Below the pieces are notes generated by a model. That model saw nothing but the letters and a program-made list of their open reading frames with translations, was not told the origin of the DNA and searched no databases. Of a DNA stretch of 64,000 nucleotides, positions 42,370 to 50,789 are shown piece after piece. This DNA comes from Brassicibacter mesophilus. Its GTDB lineage: Bacteria > Bacillota > Clostridia > Tissierellales > Proteiniboraceae. Each line of letters begins with the position of its first letter. Position 1 is the stretch's first letter. The stretch lies in NCBI RefSeq assembly GCF_050433385.1, contig NZ_JBNPXI010000013.1:60716-124715 (forward strand), written 5' to 3'. The translations under genes were made by a program, and so were the position numbers.

Positions 42370-43527
42370 TCACCTCATAGTTATTTTTCTAATCTCAAAA
42401 ACAGATTTTTTTAATCTATCAACAACATATTCAATTTCATCACGTGAATTAGAATATGCAAAGCTAAATCTAATAGCTCCTTCTATTTCTCTATCACTTA
42501 GTCCAATAGATGCTAATACATGACTTTTTCCTTTGCTGTGTGACGAACACGCTGATGCAGTTGAAACAAATATACCTTCATCCTCAAGATAGTGAAGCAA
42601 TACTTCTCCTCTAACACCTAAAAAAGATATATTTAATATGTGTGGAGCACATCTATCGTCTAAGAAGCTATTAATTATAATATCCTCAATATTTTCCATG
42701 ACTTTATCTGCAAAATATTTTTTTATATCTAAAATATTTTTTTTCTCGCTTACATGGTTTTCATTAATTATCTCCACTGCTTTACCTAAGCCAACTATAC
42801 CTGGTACATTTTCAGTACCTGACCTTAAGCCTTTTTCTTGATTTCCTCCGAAAATTATTGGAGCAAGCATTATGTCTTTTCTTACATATATCCCTCCTAC
42901 CCCTTTAGGACCGTGTATTTTATGACTACTAAATGTAAAAACATCTATACCTAGTTTTTTAATATCCATATCAATTTTACCAAAAGCTTGTATTCCATCC
43001 ACATGAAGCTTGATATCTTTGTTTCTCTTACTAATTATTTTTCTTATTTCTTCAATAGGCTGAATAGTTCCAATTTCATTGTTAACAAACATAACAGAAA
43101 CAAGAATGGTCTCGTTATCTATACTCTGCCTTAGTTGTTCTAAATCAATAATTCCATGTTCATCGACATCGAGATACGTAACTCTATATCCTCTATCTTC
43201 ATATTGTTTTACAGTATTTAAAACTGATGAATGTTCTATCTTTGACGTAATAATATGCTTTCCTCGTTTCGAATATTTGTTCACTAATCCTTGTATTGCC
43301 ACATTATTAGATTCTGTACCGCCCGAAGAAAAAAACACCTCATCTTTTCTAACACCTAAATAGTCAGCTATAATAGTTCTAGAGCCCTCTATTCGTTTCT
43401 CAGCTTCAAGTCCCATTCTATGCAATGATGATGGGTTACCAAAATCAACTTTTAGCATATGGTTGATTTCATCTATAACCTCGTCCCTTGGCCTTGTAGT
43501 TGAACTATTATCTAAATATACTTTCAT
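42370..43527 (-). CDS. cysteine desulfurase (NifS/IscS family), partner of ThiI
   Basis: 385 residues, PLP enzyme. FFSSGGTESNNVAIQG, HVDGIQAFGKIDMDI and the PLP lysine SSHKIHGPKGVGGIYV are present; the catalytic Cys loop is STASACSSHSKGKSHVL, the short-to-medium loop of the NifS/IscS type. It supplies persulfide sulfur. Overlap with thiI on one transcript indicates that it serves 4-thiouridine (and possibly thiamine) rather than general Fe-S assembly. ATG follows AGAGGTGATT. Confidence 0.92.
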   Translation of the reverse strand: MKVYLDNSSTTRPRDEVIDEINHMLKVDFGNPSSLHRMGLEAEKRIEGSRTIIADYLGVRKDEVFFSSGGTESNNVAIQGLVNKYSKRGKHIITSKIEHSSVLNTVKQYEDRGYRVTYLDVDEHGIIDLEQLRQSIDNETILVSVMFVNNEIGTIQPIEEIRKIISKRNKDIKLHVDGIQAFGKIDMDIKKLGIDVFTFSSHKIHGPKGVGGIYVRKDIMLAPIIFGGNQEKGLRSGTENVPGIVGLGKAVEIINENHVSEKKNILDIKKYFADKVMENIEDIIINSFLDDRCAPHILNISFLGVRGEVLLHYLEDEGIFVSTASACSSHSKGKSHVLASIGLSDREIEGAIRFSFAYSNSRDEIEYVVDRLKKSVFEIRKITMR

Positions 43528-43755
43528 TTAATCACCTCTAGCTATCTATTTACACAAGATAATATTAAAATATTAAATTTATTACTAAAATGCCTTATAT
43601 ATAACCTTTTATAAGTATTATTATATAAAACAATATTTTTTATATAATATTTTAAGAATTTCAATATATTTTGCATTTCTATTATATAAGAAATTCACAA
43701 AACTTAAAAGTTAATAATGAAAACAAAAAAATTATAATTATTTTCATAAAAAGTA

Positions 43756-43784
43756 TTGCAGATTATGTCGCATTTTGTTATAAT
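43756..43784 (+). promoter_or_regulatory. consensus promoter of the candidate small RNA
   Basis: TTGCAG (43756-43761), 17-nt spacer, TATAAT (43779-43784). Transcription would start near 43791. Confidence 0.75.
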
Positions 43785-43790
43785 TTGTTT

Positions 43791-43909
43791 GTGGTTATCC
43801 CCCTGGTAACCTCAAATAAGATCTCTATTCCCAATACCCCTTTTGAACGGTTTTACTTCGCATCCTGTGATGGGAATGCACAAAAAAAGACTCGAATGAG
43901 TCTTTTTTT
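43791..43909 (+). ncRNA. candidate structured RNA of about 120 nt, family unknown
   Basis: It begins just after a consensus promoter and ends at a strong terminator, without a start codon behind a ribosome site. Foldable elements: GGTTA/TAACC hairpin (43793-43811), a long-range ATTCCCA/TGGGAAT helix (43829 region with 43871-43877), an inner CATC-CTGT-GATG hairpin, and GTG/CAC closing the whole body. The GC-richer body differs from the flanks. It does not look like SRP RNA, tmRNA or RNase P RNA. It could be an independent regulatory RNA or a terminated leader of the asparaginase gene 115 nt downstream. Confidence 0.5.
43882..43909 (+). terminator. intrinsic terminator of the candidate RNA
   Basis: Stem AAAAAAAGACTC/GAGTCTTTTTTT, 12 bp (43882-43893, 43898-43909), loop GAAT. 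Symmetric A/T ends make it usable on both strands. Confidence 0.85.
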
Positions 43910-44024
43910 GTTTTTCTTTTTTATTACTGTATTTTTTATTATTGTATTTTAATGTTTTTATAAGAACTATATGTTAAAATAAAAAAGGTAATTTGTTTTA
44001 AACTAATATAAGGAGGTCTTAAAA

Positions 44025-45026
44025 TTGTCTAACAAGGTGGCTGTAATATTTACTGGCGGAACAATTTCAATGAAAGTAGATCCTAGATTGAATGCTGCTA
44101 TACCAGCATTATCAAGTGAGGAAATAATGGCAATGGTTACAAATATTGAAAAGGTTGCCGAGATTGAAGTAATTAGCTTCGGTAAATTACCAGGCCCTCA
44201 TGTAACGCCTCATAAAATGATAGAACTTTTAAGCTTAACAAAGAAAACGATTTCTAGAAATGATATTACTGGTGTAGTCATAACACATGGAACTGATACA
44301 CTTGAAGAGACTGCCTATCTATTAGATTTAACTATAAAGTCCGAAAAACCTATAATAGTAGCAGGAGCAATGAGAAACTCTTCTGAGCTTGGATATGATG
44401 GTCCTAGCAATCTTTCTGCAGCAATATGTACTGCCATATCTAAAGAGGCTAGAAATAAAGGTGTGCTTGTTGTTATGAATAACGAAGTAAATGCAGCTTC
44501 AGAGGTAACAAAGACAAACACCTTATCATTAGATACTTTTAAATCTCCTGAGTTTGGTCCTCTAGGAATAGTAGATAATGACGAAGTAATTTTTTATAGA
44601 GACATAATCAACCATGACCACATAGAAACTGAAAATATTGAGCCGAAAGTAGCTCTCTTAAAATGCGCAGCCGGAATGGACTCTGATTTAATTAATTATT
44701 GCATTGATTCTGGATATAAAGGTATTGTAATTGAAGCATTAGGCAGGGGAAATATCCCTTTTGAAATGTTTGATGGAGTAAAAAAATGTATAGAGAAAAA
44801 TATACCTGTTGTCATTGTCTCCAGGTGCCCTACTGGAAGGGTGTTAGATACTTATGGATATCCAGGTGGTGGAAAAAATCTAAGAAATGTAGGAACGATA
44901 TTTGGTAGCAATTTACCTGGCCAAAAAGCAAGAATCAAATTAATGCTTGCCTTGAGCATAACAAGCAATGTTGAAAAAATTAAAGAAATGTTTGAAAGAG
45001 ATGTTTATACTAAAAGTTATAAATAG
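44025..45026 (+). CDS. L-asparaginase
   Basis: 333 residues, type I/II asparaginase fold. VIFTGGTISMKVD holds the nucleophile Thr13, and ITHGTDTLEETAYLLD the second-site Thr90-Asp91. The C-terminal domain (about 210-333) contains IEALGRGNIPFEMFDGV, as in the family. It hydrolyses asparagine to aspartate and ammonia. No signal peptide, so it is probably cytosolic. TTG start 8 nt after AAGGAGG. It ends in a palindromic terminator shared with the convergent gene. Confidence 0.9.
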   Translation: MSNKVAVIFTGGTISMKVDPRLNAAIPALSSEEIMAMVTNIEKVAEIEVISFGKLPGPHVTPHKMIELLSLTKKTISRNDITGVVITHGTDTLEETAYLLDLTIKSEKPIIVAGAMRNSSELGYDGPSNLSAAICTAISKEARNKGVLVVMNNEVNAASEVTKTNTLSLDTFKSPEFGPLGIVDNDEVIFYRDIINHDHIETENIEPKVALLKCAAGMDSDLINYCIDSGYKGIVIEALGRGNIPFEMFDGVKKCIEKNIPVVIVSRCPTGRVLDTYGYPGGGKNLRNVGTIFGSNLPGQKARIKLMLALSITSNVEKIKEMFERDVYTKSYK

Positions 45027-45052
45027 AAGTGGCATATGCCACTTCTATTTAT
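45019..45052. terminator. bidirectional terminator between asparaginase and the 471-residue protein
   Basis: A 34-bp perfect palindrome centred on GGCATATGCC, with AT-rich ends, lies over the asparaginase stop and 7 nt from the opposite gene's stop. Confidence 0.8.
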
Positions 45053-45058
45053 ATACAA

Positions 45059-46474
45059 CTACTCCCTGGAACTAAAAAATGGATTGTTACGTCGTCTTCT
45101 AAAAATATATGATTCTATCTCATCTAGACGCTTTTCAATGTCTTCGATTTTATTTGCATATTTTGCTACTTCGCTACTATAATTATTATCTTTTTCATCG
45201 TTGCTATCTTTTATATAGTTTTCGAGTTTTTTGACATGTAGCTCTAAGCTCTGCATATTTTCTTTTAAGCTGACAATCTCCTTCTCCATTTCTGCATCTC
45301 CCTTTTCTTTAATTGCTTTCTTCTTACCTCTACCACTTAGGTCTTGGCGATCAACGGTTTTTTCTTTTTTTTTAGATTTCAATGGTATCTCTACTGCATC
45401 TTCAATATTACCAAATCCAATAAAAGTAATTTCACTGCCTAAGAATCCAAATGAATGATTTAAATTGTGATTAATATTAGTATTAACATCATTTGAAATG
45501 AATTTATACCTTGTAAAGTCGTTATTCTTAGATTCCGTCCATAGATGTGGTAGACTCCAACTCAATCCGTTGTCATCAGAAAAACAGCTAACTACGTTAT
45601 CGTATTCTGTCCAAATATTCCAAAGCATTCCTTGGCTATATACTAACGTTGGGTACATACAGTTTGAAGGATTAGATATCACATTTTCACATATCTTTAT
45701 GCTATTATTCTCCAAAAGCTTATATTTTTCAAATTTTATTGTTAGGTTTCCATTCTTATATTCACTATAGGTTATATTTATATAACCATCTTTAGTAAGC
45801 AATAAATCAATATACAGTTTTGTTGTCTGCTTTGATGTAATCTGGATAGATTCAGTCCATGTACTATTATTTATATTAAATACTTTTATAAACACTTCTT
45901 CAAAATTTCCAATTAGATTATAGTAGCCTAATATAATTTCATCGCCTCTAGTAATTATTTGAAATGAGTTTAATATTTCTTTTTTCGATATTTCTTCCAC
46001 CTCATGTGTAACCCAATTATCATCCTGTAAATAATGGTGATATATTTTAAGTCTATTTGGGTCTTCGTTTGATGAAACACAGTAAATTATATGGAGTTTA
46101 CTATTAGTACGAATAATGTTCAGATTGTATAATCGGGAATTAAAGGATTCCGCAATTATGCTCTCGTCCCATGTATCATTATCATAAAGTAATAATATAA
46201 TACTTCCATCTTCTTTCTGACAAACCAAGTATATTGTATCATTCTCATCAATTGTTACATCATATTCGTCAATACTATCTTCTACCACTATCTTGTTATT
46301 TACTTGACCAGATGTCTTGGTATAGGTTAACAACTTGATACCATGTTCACTCCAGTTAAAAACATAGATATTACCGATGCTATCATTGACTAAACAATTG
46401 TTTTGATTTATGAACCCCAATGCAACCCCCCCTATAGCTTTGTTATTAAGGAACAAATGGCTTCTATCCATCAT
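45059..46474 (-). CDS. unrecognised protein: beta-propeller-like N-terminal part and coiled-coil C-terminus
   Basis: 471 residues, no signal peptide. The first 340 residues are built from recurring beta segments with Asp-rich turns and W-(T/D)-E-S elements (NDTWDESIIAES, NSTWTESIQIT, DDNGLSWSLPHLWTES), which resemble BNR/sialidase-type propeller blades. Residues about 365-395 are very basic (KSKKKEKTVDRQ), followed by a heptad-like coiled coil (about 395-455: IVSLKENMQSLELHVKKLEN) and the end FRRRRNNPFFSSRE. I cannot name the family. It is convergent with asparaginase and divergent from a cysteine-rich protein gene; a spore or cell-surface role is a guess from context. No strong ribosome site is seen. 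Confidence 0.5.
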   Translation of the reverse strand: MMDRSHLFLNNKAIGGVALGFINQNNCLVNDSIGNIYVFNWSEHGIKLLTYTKTSGQVNNKIVVEDSIDEYDVTIDENDTIYLVCQKEDGSIILLLYDNDTWDESIIAESFNSRLYNLNIIRTNSKLHIIYCVSSNEDPNRLKIYHHYLQDDNWVTHEVEEISKKEILNSFQIITRGDEIILGYYNLIGNFEEVFIKVFNINNSTWTESIQITSKQTTKLYIDLLLTKDGYINITYSEYKNGNLTIKFEKYKLLENNSIKICENVISNPSNCMYPTLVYSQGMLWNIWTEYDNVVSCFSDDNGLSWSLPHLWTESKNNDFTRYKFISNDVNTNINHNLNHSFGFLGSEITFIGFGNIEDAVEIPLKSKKKEKTVDRQDLSGRGKKKAIKEKGDAEMEKEIVSLKENMQSLELHVKKLENYIKDSNDEKDNNYSSEVAKYANKIEDIEKRLDEIESYIFRRRRNNPFFSSRE

Positions 46475-46636
46475 ATCATGATTATATGAAATTAAATTTT
46501 AGTCTTCATACTATTCTATTTTTTTTCAAGTATATATATTACTGTTTTTTATATCAGTGTAACAAAAGCTTTTTATTATGAATATATTAAAAGTGGGAAG
46601 AGTTATTCCTAATCTATAAAAAGGGAGGATTAATAA

Positions 46637-47584
46637 ATGGGCTGTGGTAATAAACAAGGACCAATAAGTGTTGGTTTACCTGATAAATGCTGTAATGCTA
46701 CAACAGGATGCGATTTTGACGGTACTTTAAGAAAAGTTAAAGCTGAGCCTATATATGTTCAGAAAGTATATGATGCTGCACTATTTAACCTACAAGGAAT
46801 AAGAACTGTAACCAATCAACCTTTTACTCCTGCACTAGGAAGAGGTGCTAGAATTATTAGAGTGTTAGCAATAAGATGTAAAAAATTCTTTAATCCGCAA
46901 AATATAAATGATCCAGCTAATTTAGTTGCTATACCAGAAACTACTCTTTCAGGCGCAGAGTTCGTAGAAAATGAATGTGGTAAGCCTGTAAAAGTTATTG
47001 GACCTGATGGGTTAGCTAGTGAAAGAATCATATATGCAGATACACAGGATTGCGATGAATTATGTAAAGGTACTCCAATATTTGGTACTCAGAACATAAA
47101 GATTACAGGTAATGTCATAGTAGAAATAGATGTTGTATTTACTGATGATTGTGAAAAAGAATGTGAGGTTACTTTATCAGCTAATATACCTGTTGCAACA
47201 CCAGAAAATCCATTACTTTTGACAAACTTCTTCGAGCTATGTCTTCCATCAGTATTTGATGGTGCTTTCTTACCAAGATTCGCAGAATTCTGTAACCTTG
47301 ACTGTGAACCAAGATTAGCAACTAATAGTATTATGAGAGACATAATCATTAATCCAGTAACAGGAGCAGTTAAAATAAATCTATTAATTGCTCTTTGCGT
47401 AACCTGCGAAAAGAAAATTGTAGTACCAGTACAACTTTGTGTTCTGTCAACAGGATTTCCAGTTCTTTCTGCAGAAATATCACCAATTTGTAGTTCATTC
47501 CCTACACTTTTCCCTAAGCAAATTGATGAGAAGAAGCCACGTTGTTGCAGTGCAGAAAGCCTAGATGAAGTAGAAATAGAGTAA
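46637..47584 (+). CDS. cysteine-rich protein, possibly spore-coat or surface component
   Basis: 315 residues with 19 Cys, often paired or in CxxxC form (DKCCNATTGCDFDG, DCDELCKGT, DDCEKECEV, CNLDCEPR, CVTCEKK, PRCCSAES). No signal peptide or membrane helix. The middle repeats a beta pattern (NIKITGNVIVEIDVVFTDD; PVTGAVKINLLIALCV), like two related domains. It resembles uncharacterised clostridial coat-like proteins but has no motif I can name. ATG follows AAAGGGAGG by 8 nt. Divergent from the 471-residue protein, with about 160 nt between. Oxidative cross-linking is plausible. Function unknown. Confidence 0.6.
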   Translation: MGCGNKQGPISVGLPDKCCNATTGCDFDGTLRKVKAEPIYVQKVYDAALFNLQGIRTVTNQPFTPALGRGARIIRVLAIRCKKFFNPQNINDPANLVAIPETTLSGAEFVENECGKPVKVIGPDGLASERIIYADTQDCDELCKGTPIFGTQNIKITGNVIVEIDVVFTDDCEKECEVTLSANIPVATPENPLLLTNFFELCLPSVFDGAFLPRFAEFCNLDCEPRLATNSIMRDIIINPVTGAVKINLLIALCVTCEKKIVVPVQLCVLSTGFPVLSAEISPICSSFPTLFPKQIDEKKPRCCSAESLDEVEIE

Positions 47585-47593
47585 CCCTAACAA

Positions 47594-47632
47594 AGAGCAG
47601 AATCAAATCATTAGATTTGATTCTGCTTTTTA
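47594..47632. terminator. terminator after the cysteine-rich gene, shared with HD-GYP gene
   Basis: 14-bp perfect stem (47596-47609 and 47614-47627), loop ATTA, T-run after it on the plus strand. It touches the stop of the convergent HD-GYP gene. Confidence 0.88.
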
Positions 47633-48673
47633 ATTGATAACATCTATTATATTTATATCTTTTTCAGTCAATAAATCTATATACTTATCATCTACTTTAA
47701 CTACTGGCCTAGTTGGAATCTGATTATAAACATATATGATTTCTCCAATTTCACCAGTAGAAAGCTTTACAATGTTCCCAACATAAAACTTTGAAATATT
47801 CTTCAAAAATGTAGTAGACACTCTTCCGTCAAGTATTCCAAAACTGTTGCTAGCAATATGCTCTGCTACTAAAAATGGTGAATCCTTTCCTTTGTATACT
47901 CTATTAGATGTCATAGCATCAAATACATCACAAACAGCTATAATTTTTGCATACTCATGAATTTTATCAGACTTAACCCCTAGTGGGTACCCGCTCCCAT
48001 CTTCTCTTTCATGGTGCTGTAATGCTGCTAAAGATATATTTTTACTTATTCCTATAGTTTCCTTTAGAATATTATATCCATAAATAGTATGCCTCTTTAC
48101 TAGCTCAAATTCTTTGTCATTTAATTTATTTGGTTTATTTATAATATTATCAGATATTTTCATCTTTCCTATATCATGAAATAATCCTGCAAGAGAGATT
48201 TGCTTTAACTCCACGTCAGTATATCCTAACCATTTTCCTACCATGGTAGCTAACAGACTCACATTTATTGAATGCTTAAATGTATAATCATTACTATCTT
48301 TTAGTTGTCGTATTCTAGCCAATATATTGTTAATTTTGGTAATTTCATCTATCATATCATCTACTACATCACTAATCTCTGTAACTATAATCTTCTTACC
48401 AAGCTTAACGTTATTGAGCACATTTTTTGTACTATCAATAAGTTCACCATATTTTTGATAAAAGCAATCATCTTCAACTACAAAATAAGTCTTCTCGTCA
48501 TTTTTTTTCTCAAACACATCTACATATCTTATCCCCTGATTTATTAGATTAGCTATGTTTCTTCTATTTAGTACAGTTCCACTTGCGAGCAAAATTATAC
48601 CTGTATCCATATTTTCAACGTTTTTATTAAGTACCATCCCTGTTTTTACTTCATCGATACTTATAAGTGGCAA
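47630..48673 (-). CDS. HD-GYP domain protein (cyclic di-GMP phosphodiesterase-like)
   Basis: 347 residues. An N-terminal part (about 1-130) begins PLISIDEVKTGMVLNKNVEN, as in many HD-GYP proteins. The HD-GYP domain has FKHSINVSLLATMVGKWLG, LAGLFHDIGKMKISDNIINK, HHEREDGSGYPLGV and CDVFDAMTSNRVYKG, all metal- and substrate-site segments. It should cleave cyclic di-GMP, affecting motility, sporulation or attachment. A small beta domain ends the protein. TTG start after GGGGAGATTATA. A direct repeat AATATGACTA (48691-48700, 48704-48713) just upstream may be an operator. Confidence 0.9.
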   Translation of the reverse strand: MPLISIDEVKTGMVLNKNVENMDTGIILLASGTVLNRRNIANLINQGIRYVDVFEKKNDEKTYFVVEDDCFYQKYGELIDSTKNVLNNVKLGKKIIVTEISDVVDDMIDEITKINNILARIRQLKDSNDYTFKHSINVSLLATMVGKWLGYTDVELKQISLAGLFHDIGKMKISDNIINKPNKLNDKEFELVKRHTIYGYNILKETIGISKNISLAALQHHEREDGSGYPLGVKSDKIHEYAKIIAVCDVFDAMTSNRVYKGKDSPFLVAEHIASNSFGILDGRVSTTFLKNISKFYVGNIVKLSTGEIGEIIYVYNQIPTRPVVKVDDKYIDLLTEKDINIIDVIN

Positions 48674-48690
48674 TATAATCTCCCCTTTTT

Positions 48691-48713
48691 AATATGACTA
48701 ATCAATATGACTA
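48691..48713 (-). repeat. direct repeat upstream of the HD-GYP gene
   Basis: AATATGACTA occurs twice with a 13-nt period, 18 nt upstream of the start codon. A regulator site is possible; no regulator is suggested by the neighbours. Confidence 0.35.
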
Positions 48714-48734
48714 AATATATAATTCGATAAGTAA

Positions 48735-48764
48735 TAAAAAAATCCTTCATTTCGAAGGATTTTT
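48735..48764 (-). terminator. intrinsic terminator of the Gate-protein pair
   Basis: Stem AAAATCCTTC/GAAGGATTTT (48739-48748, 48754-48763), 5-nt loop, T-run on the minus strand. It overlaps the stop codon of the upstream gene. Confidence 0.8.
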
Positions 48765-49224
48765 AGAGATTTTTGATAATTTTGTCGATATGTCTGCCAG
48801 CAAACGCAGTTAGTAATATTGCTATTACAAGTCGTGTACCTAATAATAACCATCCATTTGCACCAATTGCGGCAAATATCAGTGTATCTTCTATTACAGA
48901 GTGGCATGCAACAAGAAAGATGACTACTAAATATAAATCTCTTTTTGAAAGCTCCCCCTCTTTTGCAGTATTAATTATAACTCCTGCTCCATAAGCAAGT
49001 CCTAGAATTAATCCAATTACTAAAGGAAACGTAGATTTTTTTGAAATACCAAAGAACTTTGCCATTGGCTCCATAAAGTTTGATATCATGTCTAATACTT
49101 TTAAATCCTTTAGGAACTGCATCATTATCATGAGAGGTATAACTATTTTAGCAATATTAAATACAGCGCTTAAACTCCCAATGGTGCCTTCCTTCATCAT
49201 ATTCACAATATCCAATGGATTCAT
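48763..49224 (-). CDS. Gate-domain (nucleoside recognition) membrane protein
   Basis: 153 residues, four to five membrane helices. VFNIAKIVIPLMIMMQFLKD and FPLVIGLILGLAYGAGVIIN match the Gate domain found in SpmA/SpmB, FeoB and nucleoside transporters. It pairs with the next gene (six nt apart), as SpmA and SpmB do. Which solute it moves is unknown. The ATG directly follows GAGGAG, which is tight; a TTG three codons in would have better spacing. Confidence 0.75.
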   Translation of the reverse strand: MNPLDIVNMMKEGTIGSLSAVFNIAKIVIPLMIMMQFLKDLKVLDMISNFMEPMAKFFGISKKSTFPLVIGLILGLAYGAGVIINTAKEGELSKRDLYLVVIFLVACHSVIEDTLIFAAIGANGWLLLGTRLVIAILLTAFAGRHIDKIIKNL

Positions 49225-49229
49225 CTCCT

Positions 49230-49706
49230 CTATAACAAAATATTAAGTACTATTCCAGAGGCTATAGCTAAAGCAAATCTAATTCCTAAAACAATTTTAA
49301 CACTTATTCCAGTTTTCTTAGCAACAGCTGTCTCCATAAATAAGCTATGTGAAAATGAAAGCATAACAGCTATTATTGTGATTTGCTTTGATGTTAAAGT
49401 AAGTCCAGCTATTGCTCCTACCGCGGCGAACAAATTAACTGTATTACCTAGCACCAATACTATTGCTGCCTCTCCAGGTAACCCGACAAATCTCATTATT
49501 GGTTCAAATATCTTAGCAATGAATTCTAAAATATGTGTATATTTAAGAAGTGTTACAAAAAAATAAACAGGAACAATTATCTTAGTTAATAGCCATGTCG
49601 TCTTAAGTCCACTTATAAGCCCATTTTTAAAGGTTTGTCTGAAATCCCATTTGGGAGAATTTTTTATAGTATCTACATGTTCATTGTCGAGGCAACTATC
49701 TCTCAT
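49230..49706 (-). CDS. Gate-domain (nucleoside recognition) membrane protein
   Basis: 158 residues, about five membrane helices. GLKTTWLLTKIIVPVYFFVTL opens a Gate domain; VGLPGEAAIVLVLGNTVNLFA and ITIIAVMLSFSHSLFMETAV follow as in the YjiH/SpmA group. With its downstream partner it makes a heteromeric pair of the SpmA/SpmB type, though without clear specific identity to either. ATG follows AAGGATGA. In sporulators such pairs affect spore dehydration, but the family also occurs in non-sporulators. Confidence 0.72.
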   Translation of the reverse strand: MRDSCLDNEHVDTIKNSPKWDFRQTFKNGLISGLKTTWLLTKIIVPVYFFVTLLKYTHILEFIAKIFEPIMRFVGLPGEAAIVLVLGNTVNLFAAVGAIAGLTLTSKQITIIAVMLSFSHSLFMETAVAKKTGISVKIVLGIRFALAIASGIVLNILL

Positions 49707-49780
49707 AAAGTCATCCTTTCTAGTTTAATTAGTCATATTATAGCACATATATTTTTGATAGTCACCAATATGATTTGCAT

Positions 49781-49807
49781 TAAAAAACGGATACTTTTAG
49801 TATCCGC
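49781..49807 (-). terminator. intrinsic terminator of the activase-type gene set
   Basis: Stem CGGATACT/AGTATCCG (49788-49795, 49799-49806), loop TTT, T-run on the minus strand (A-run 49782-49787). Confidence 0.8.
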
Positions 49808-49808
49808 T

Positions 49809-50789
49809 CTATGCCAAATTTTGGTCGTGTAGCTTTAGGCTATTAGTCCATTTCCCACATTTATCCCCATATCTTGCTATCAAACTGCTTTCAGAAGATA
49901 TCTCGATAACTTCGCACATATTAGAGCAATCACTACACTCAAATCCCTTAACTGTATAATCAATATCAGATATATCAATACCTCTAAAGGCAGTGTATCC
50001 TTTCTGCTTAACTTCATTTCTTGCAAGAATAGCTGCTCCTATAGCTCCCATAACATCATAATTATCTGGTACAATGACTTCTAGGTTTAATGCTTTTTCA
50101 AATGCTTTTTTAATTCCTACATTTGCAGCTACTCCACCTTGAAATATTACTTTACCTTGAATATCTCTACCTTTGCCTACATTGCTTAAGTAGTTCCTAA
50201 CTAAGGCTTCGCATAATCCACTAATTATATCTTCTTGATTGTGTCCAAGCTGTTGTTTATGTATCATGTCTGATTCAGCAAATACAGCACATCTGCCCGC
50301 TATCCTAACTGGGTTCTGAGACTTCAATGCCATATTCCCAAATTCTTGTATCTCAATTCCAAGTCTAGCTGCTTGTCTGTCAAGAAAAGAACCTGTTCCT
50401 GCTGCACATACAGTATTCATAGCAAAATCAGTCACTATACCATCTCTTATTATTATTATTTTTGAATCTTGTCCTCCTATCTCAAGTATTGTTCTTACGC
50501 CGTCTATATAATTAATTGCAGCAATCGCATGGGATGTAATCTCATTCTTTACTATATCAGCTCCTAATATTATACTAGCTAGGTGTCTACCACTGCCTGT
50601 TGTTCCTACCCCTTTTATTGCAAATTGACTAATTTGATTCTTCATTTCTTTTAATCCTTTTTGTAAAACTTCTATAGGTTTCCCTTGTGTTCTTAAATAA
50701 GTTTTATATCTTACTTTATTATCTTCATCTACTAATACGATGTTTGTACTTACCGAACCAACATCAACCCCTAAGTAACATGCTTTCAA
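49809..50789 (-). CDS. acyl-CoA dehydratase activase (BadF/BcrA/HgdC-type ATPase)
   Basis: 326 residues, ASKHA fold. YLGVDVGSVSTNIVLVDED is phosphate-1, TILEIGGQDSKII phosphate-2. The 4Fe-4S cysteines are in NTVCAAGTGSFLDRQA and AGRCAVFAESD. Family members bind a cluster between two subunits and transfer an electron, with ATP hydrolysis, to 2-hydroxyacyl-CoA dehydratase. No dehydratase gene is near. An extra C-terminal Cys patch (CSDCSNMCEV) is notable. TTG start after GGGAGGA. Overlaps the preceding gene by 26 nt. Confidence 0.88.
   Translation of the reverse strand: MKACYLGVDVGSVSTNIVLVDEDNKVRYKTYLRTQGKPIEVLQKGLKEMKNQISQFAIKGVGTTGSGRHLASIILGADIVKNEITSHAIAAINYIDGVRTILEIGGQDSKIIIIRDGIVTDFAMNTVCAAGTGSFLDRQAARLGIEIQEFGNMALKSQNPVRIAGRCAVFAESDMIHKQQLGHNQEDIISGLCEALVRNYLSNVGKGRDIQGKVIFQGGVAANVGIKKAFEKALNLEVIVPDNYDVMGAIGAAILARNEVKQKGYTAFRGIDISDIDYTVKGFECSDCSNMCEVIEISSESSLIARYGDKCGKWTNSLKLHDQNLA

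Larger units (their letters stand above)
43528..44024. other. 497-nt gap holding a candidate small RNA
   Basis: The left 220 nt are AT-rich without a gene. At 43756-43909 a promoter, structured segment and terminator make up a candidate RNA gene (separate entries). The last 115 nt lead to the asparaginase gene. A plus-strand open frame here is not credible, as it runs across the terminator. Confidence 0.6.

Noticed and set aside
43671..43952. A 93-codon plus-strand frame
   Set aside because: It runs through a consensus promoter and a strong terminator, has no ribosome site, and its product is low-complexity.
45019..45052. Palindrome as a protein-binding site
   Set aside because: It lies exactly between two convergent stops with AT-rich ends, which is better explained as a two-way terminator.
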